Source of the DNA: CAYVDH01 sp964450355
Lineage (GTDB): Bacteria > Bacteroidota > Bacteroidia > NS11-12g > UBA955
Assembly: GCA_964450355.1 (NCBI GenBank)
Contig: CAYVDH010000185.1
Span: forward strand, 1-6,808
Length of the DNA: 6,808 nucleotides
Reading direction: 5' to 3'
Each line of letters opens with the position of its first letter. Positions within the stretch are counted from its first letter, which is position 1. Positions 5,897 to 6,808 of the stretch are shown here, in pieces. Below the pieces are notes generated by a model. The model was not told the DNA's origin, searched no databases, and saw nothing but the letters and a program-made list of their open reading frames with translations. A program made the translations under genes and the position numbers.

Positions 5897-6087
5897 CTTT
5901 TTGGTGCCAAAAAGACCACGAAGTCGCAGCGAAGCTAAACAAAAAGGCACCACCAAATAAAAATTTCTGTTTTTTTGAAGCTGCACGGCTAAGCACAAGC
6001 TATCTTCAAAAAATGAAATTTCACGCATTTGCTGGACCCCAGCCGCACAGCTGAGGAGTGTTTTAAAAGGATTGCAGATAATAAAAA
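5897..6087 (+). repeat. Dispersed repeat element, copy 4 (internal deletion, loop insertion)
   Basis: It begins with CTTTTTGG-TG-CCAAAAAG (5897-5914). A 22-nt insertion at 5915-5936, absent from copy 3, enlarges the loop between GGTGCC and GGCACC. Positions 5937-6049 are then identical to copy 3, including the TTTTTTGAAG / CTTCAAAAAA stem (5971-5980 with 6004-6013) and the GCTGG/CCAGC hairpin (6031-6043). The roughly 110-nt AT-rich middle is missing: TTTTAAAAG (6062-6070 region) joins directly to GATTGCAG, as expected from a deletion between two AAAAG strings. It runs through ATAATAAAAA into the longest heptamer array. Confidence 0.88.
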
Positions 6088-6269
6088 CGAAGAATTAAGA
6101 ATTTAGAACGCAGAAGTACAAAGGAAGAAGTTAGAAATAAGAAGTTAGAAGTAAGAACGCAGAACTTTAAACGCAGAATTTAGAACTTAGAACGAAGAAC
6201 TAAGAAGGCAGAAGTTAAAATGTAGATTTCAGATTTTAGATTTCAGAATGCAGATTTTAGAACTAAGTT
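6088..6269 (+). repeat. Heptamer-phased NNNAGAA array, copy 4 (26 units)
   Basis: Twenty-six consecutive 7-nt units can be cut without a phase break, from CGAAGAA through CTAAGTT. Almost all units keep AGAA or AGAT at positions 4-7 (CTTTAAA, GTACAAA, GTTAAAA and the last are the main exceptions), while positions 1-3 vary. The first eleven units parallel the array at 5069, and the last part parallels 263-318. CGCAGAA, GTTAGAA and TTTAGAA recur. The strict phase with variable content is unlike a simple microsatellite. Confidence 0.9.
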
Positions 6270-6560
6270 CACATAACAATTAACAATTTAACAATTCAAC
6301 AATTTAACATATACTTCGACAAGCTCAGTATCCATTATAATTCAACAATTAACAATTAACCAATAACAATTTAACACTATACTTCGACAAGCTCAGTAAC
6401 CGATATAATTTAACAATTAACCATTAACCAATAACAATTTAACACTATACTTCGACAAGCTCAGTATCCGTTATAATTAAACAATTAACCAATAACCATT
6501 AACCAATAACCATTTAACAATACAACAATGTAACAATTTACCATATAACCATTAACCAAT
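6270..6560 (+). repeat. AAC-rich heptamer-like tail
   Basis: The 7-nt phasing continues as CACATAA, CAATTAA and CAATTTA, then AACAATT / AACCATT / AACCAAT variants. It is interrupted by the three 68-bp units listed separately. The stretch is low in G on this strand and has no open frame. Confidence 0.7.
6310..6513 (+). repeat. Three tandem 68-bp units with ACTTCGACAAGCTCAGTA core
   Basis: The string ACTTCGACAAGCTCAGTA starts at 6313, 6381 and 6449, spaced by exactly 68 nt twice. Each core is followed by a TATAATT stretch and then AAC-rich heptamers ending AACAATTTAACAC (units 1 and 2). Unit 3 drifts at its end. The CTTCGACAAGCTCAG core is, from memory, common in intergenic repeats of Flavobacteriia and other bacteria. 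Tandem duplication after insertion of one core into the AAC tail is the simplest origin. Confidence 0.85.
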
Positions 6561-6633
6561 ACCCATCCATTCATCAATTTTCTGATTAAATAAAGAAAAA
6601 ATTGCAATAAGAGTTAAAATTAGCCATATAAAA

Positions 6634-6665
6634 TTGGTAAAATGAAATAAAAAGAATTATTTTTG
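6634..6665 (+). promoter_or_regulatory. Candidate promoter of the tRNA gene
   Basis: TATTTTTG at 6658-6665 matches TAnnTTTG fully, with TTG at 6634-6636 and a 21-nt spacer, which fits the Bacteroidetes primary-sigma promoter (TTG, 17-23 nt, TAnnTTTG). Transcription would start near 6670, about 60 nt before the tRNA. Confidence 0.5.
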
Positions 6666-6729
6666 CAGCCCTTTTTAAATAAAAGCTTTGAGAGAATAGT
6701 AATTTTAAAGCTAATATTTAAATAAAAAT

Positions 6730-6806
6730 GGCGGGGTAGCTCAGTTGGTTAGAGCACAGGATTCATAACCCTGAGGCCACGAGTTCAAATCTCGTCTCCG
6801 CTACCA
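6730..6806 (+). tRNA. tRNA-Met (anticodon CAT), elongator type
   Basis: A full cloverleaf of 77 nt is present. Acceptor GGCGGGG (6730-6736) pairs with CTCCGCT (6796-6802), using two G-U pairs including position 1-72. D stem GCTC/GAGC closes an AGTTGGTTA loop. Anticodon stem CAGGA (6757-6761) with CCCTG (6769-6773) closes TTCATAA, anticodon CAT at 6764-6766, with an A-C mismatch next to the loop. T stem ACGAG/CTCGT closes TTCAAAT. Discriminator A6803 is followed by an encoded CCA. Initiator hallmarks (C1-A72 mismatch and three G-C pairs next to the anticodon loop) are absent, so it is elongator Met or, if the C34 is modified to lysidine, tRNA-Ile for AUA codons. Confidence 0.93.
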
Positions 6807-6808
6807 AA

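Noticed and set aside
6310..6513. The 68-bp units considered as a CRISPR array.
   Set aside because: The spacer-equivalents are themselves similar low-complexity AAC heptamers, there are only three units, and no cas gene or leader is present.
6730..6806. Initiator tRNA-fMet.
   Set aside because: Position 1-72 is a G-U pair and not a C-A mismatch, and the three consecutive G-C pairs flanking the anticodon loop are missing.

Overview
The window looks like a chromosomal segment from a Bacteroidota (Bacteroidetes) bacterium. The evidence is the AT-rich composition, the lack of strong Shine-Dalgarno sequences, matches to the Bacteroidetes promoter motif TAnnTTTG, a Bacteroidetes-type topoisomerase IV subunit A, and a small DUF2795-type protein of the kind seen across that phylum. 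I cannot name a genus.

Layout. Positions 1-382 hold the right part of a dispersed repeat element and its 7-nt-phased tail. Positions 383-2998 (minus) encode topoisomerase IV subunit A (parC). Positions 2999-3324 are a divergent intergenic region with a degenerate direct repeat. Positions 3325-4488 (plus) encode an uncharacterised protein that I tentatively read as a degenerate Fic-fold protein with a C-terminal winged helix. Positions 4485-4706 (minus) encode a 73-residue DUF2795-like protein; its stop codon overlaps that of the previous gene tail to tail. Positions 4707-6729 are about 2 kb without a convincing gene, filled with three more copies of the same element, several hairpins and a 68-bp tandem repeat. 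Positions 6730-6806 (plus) are a tRNA with anticodon CAT, preceded by a good candidate promoter.

The three protein genes do not form an operon or an obvious shared pathway. parC and the Fic-like gene diverge, and the Fic-like and DUF2795-like genes converge. parC should work with ParE in chromosome decatenation, but parE is not next to it here.

The most unusual content is non-coding. A modular repeat occurs four times in the same orientation: GGTGCC hairpin, GAAG/CTTC hairpin, GCTGG/CCAGC hairpin, AT-rich middle, TTCAAGGATTTT, GGATTGCAG. It is followed by arrays of degenerate heptamers (consensus NNNAGAA) that hold a 7-nt register for up to 26 units and then pass, still in register, into AAC-rich heptamers. 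Copies differ by a deletion at a 5-nt microhomology, a 22-nt loop insertion, gain or loss of whole heptamers, and replacement of one tail by a 336-nt segment containing three hairpins. One of these is a long nested hairpin at 5438-5549.
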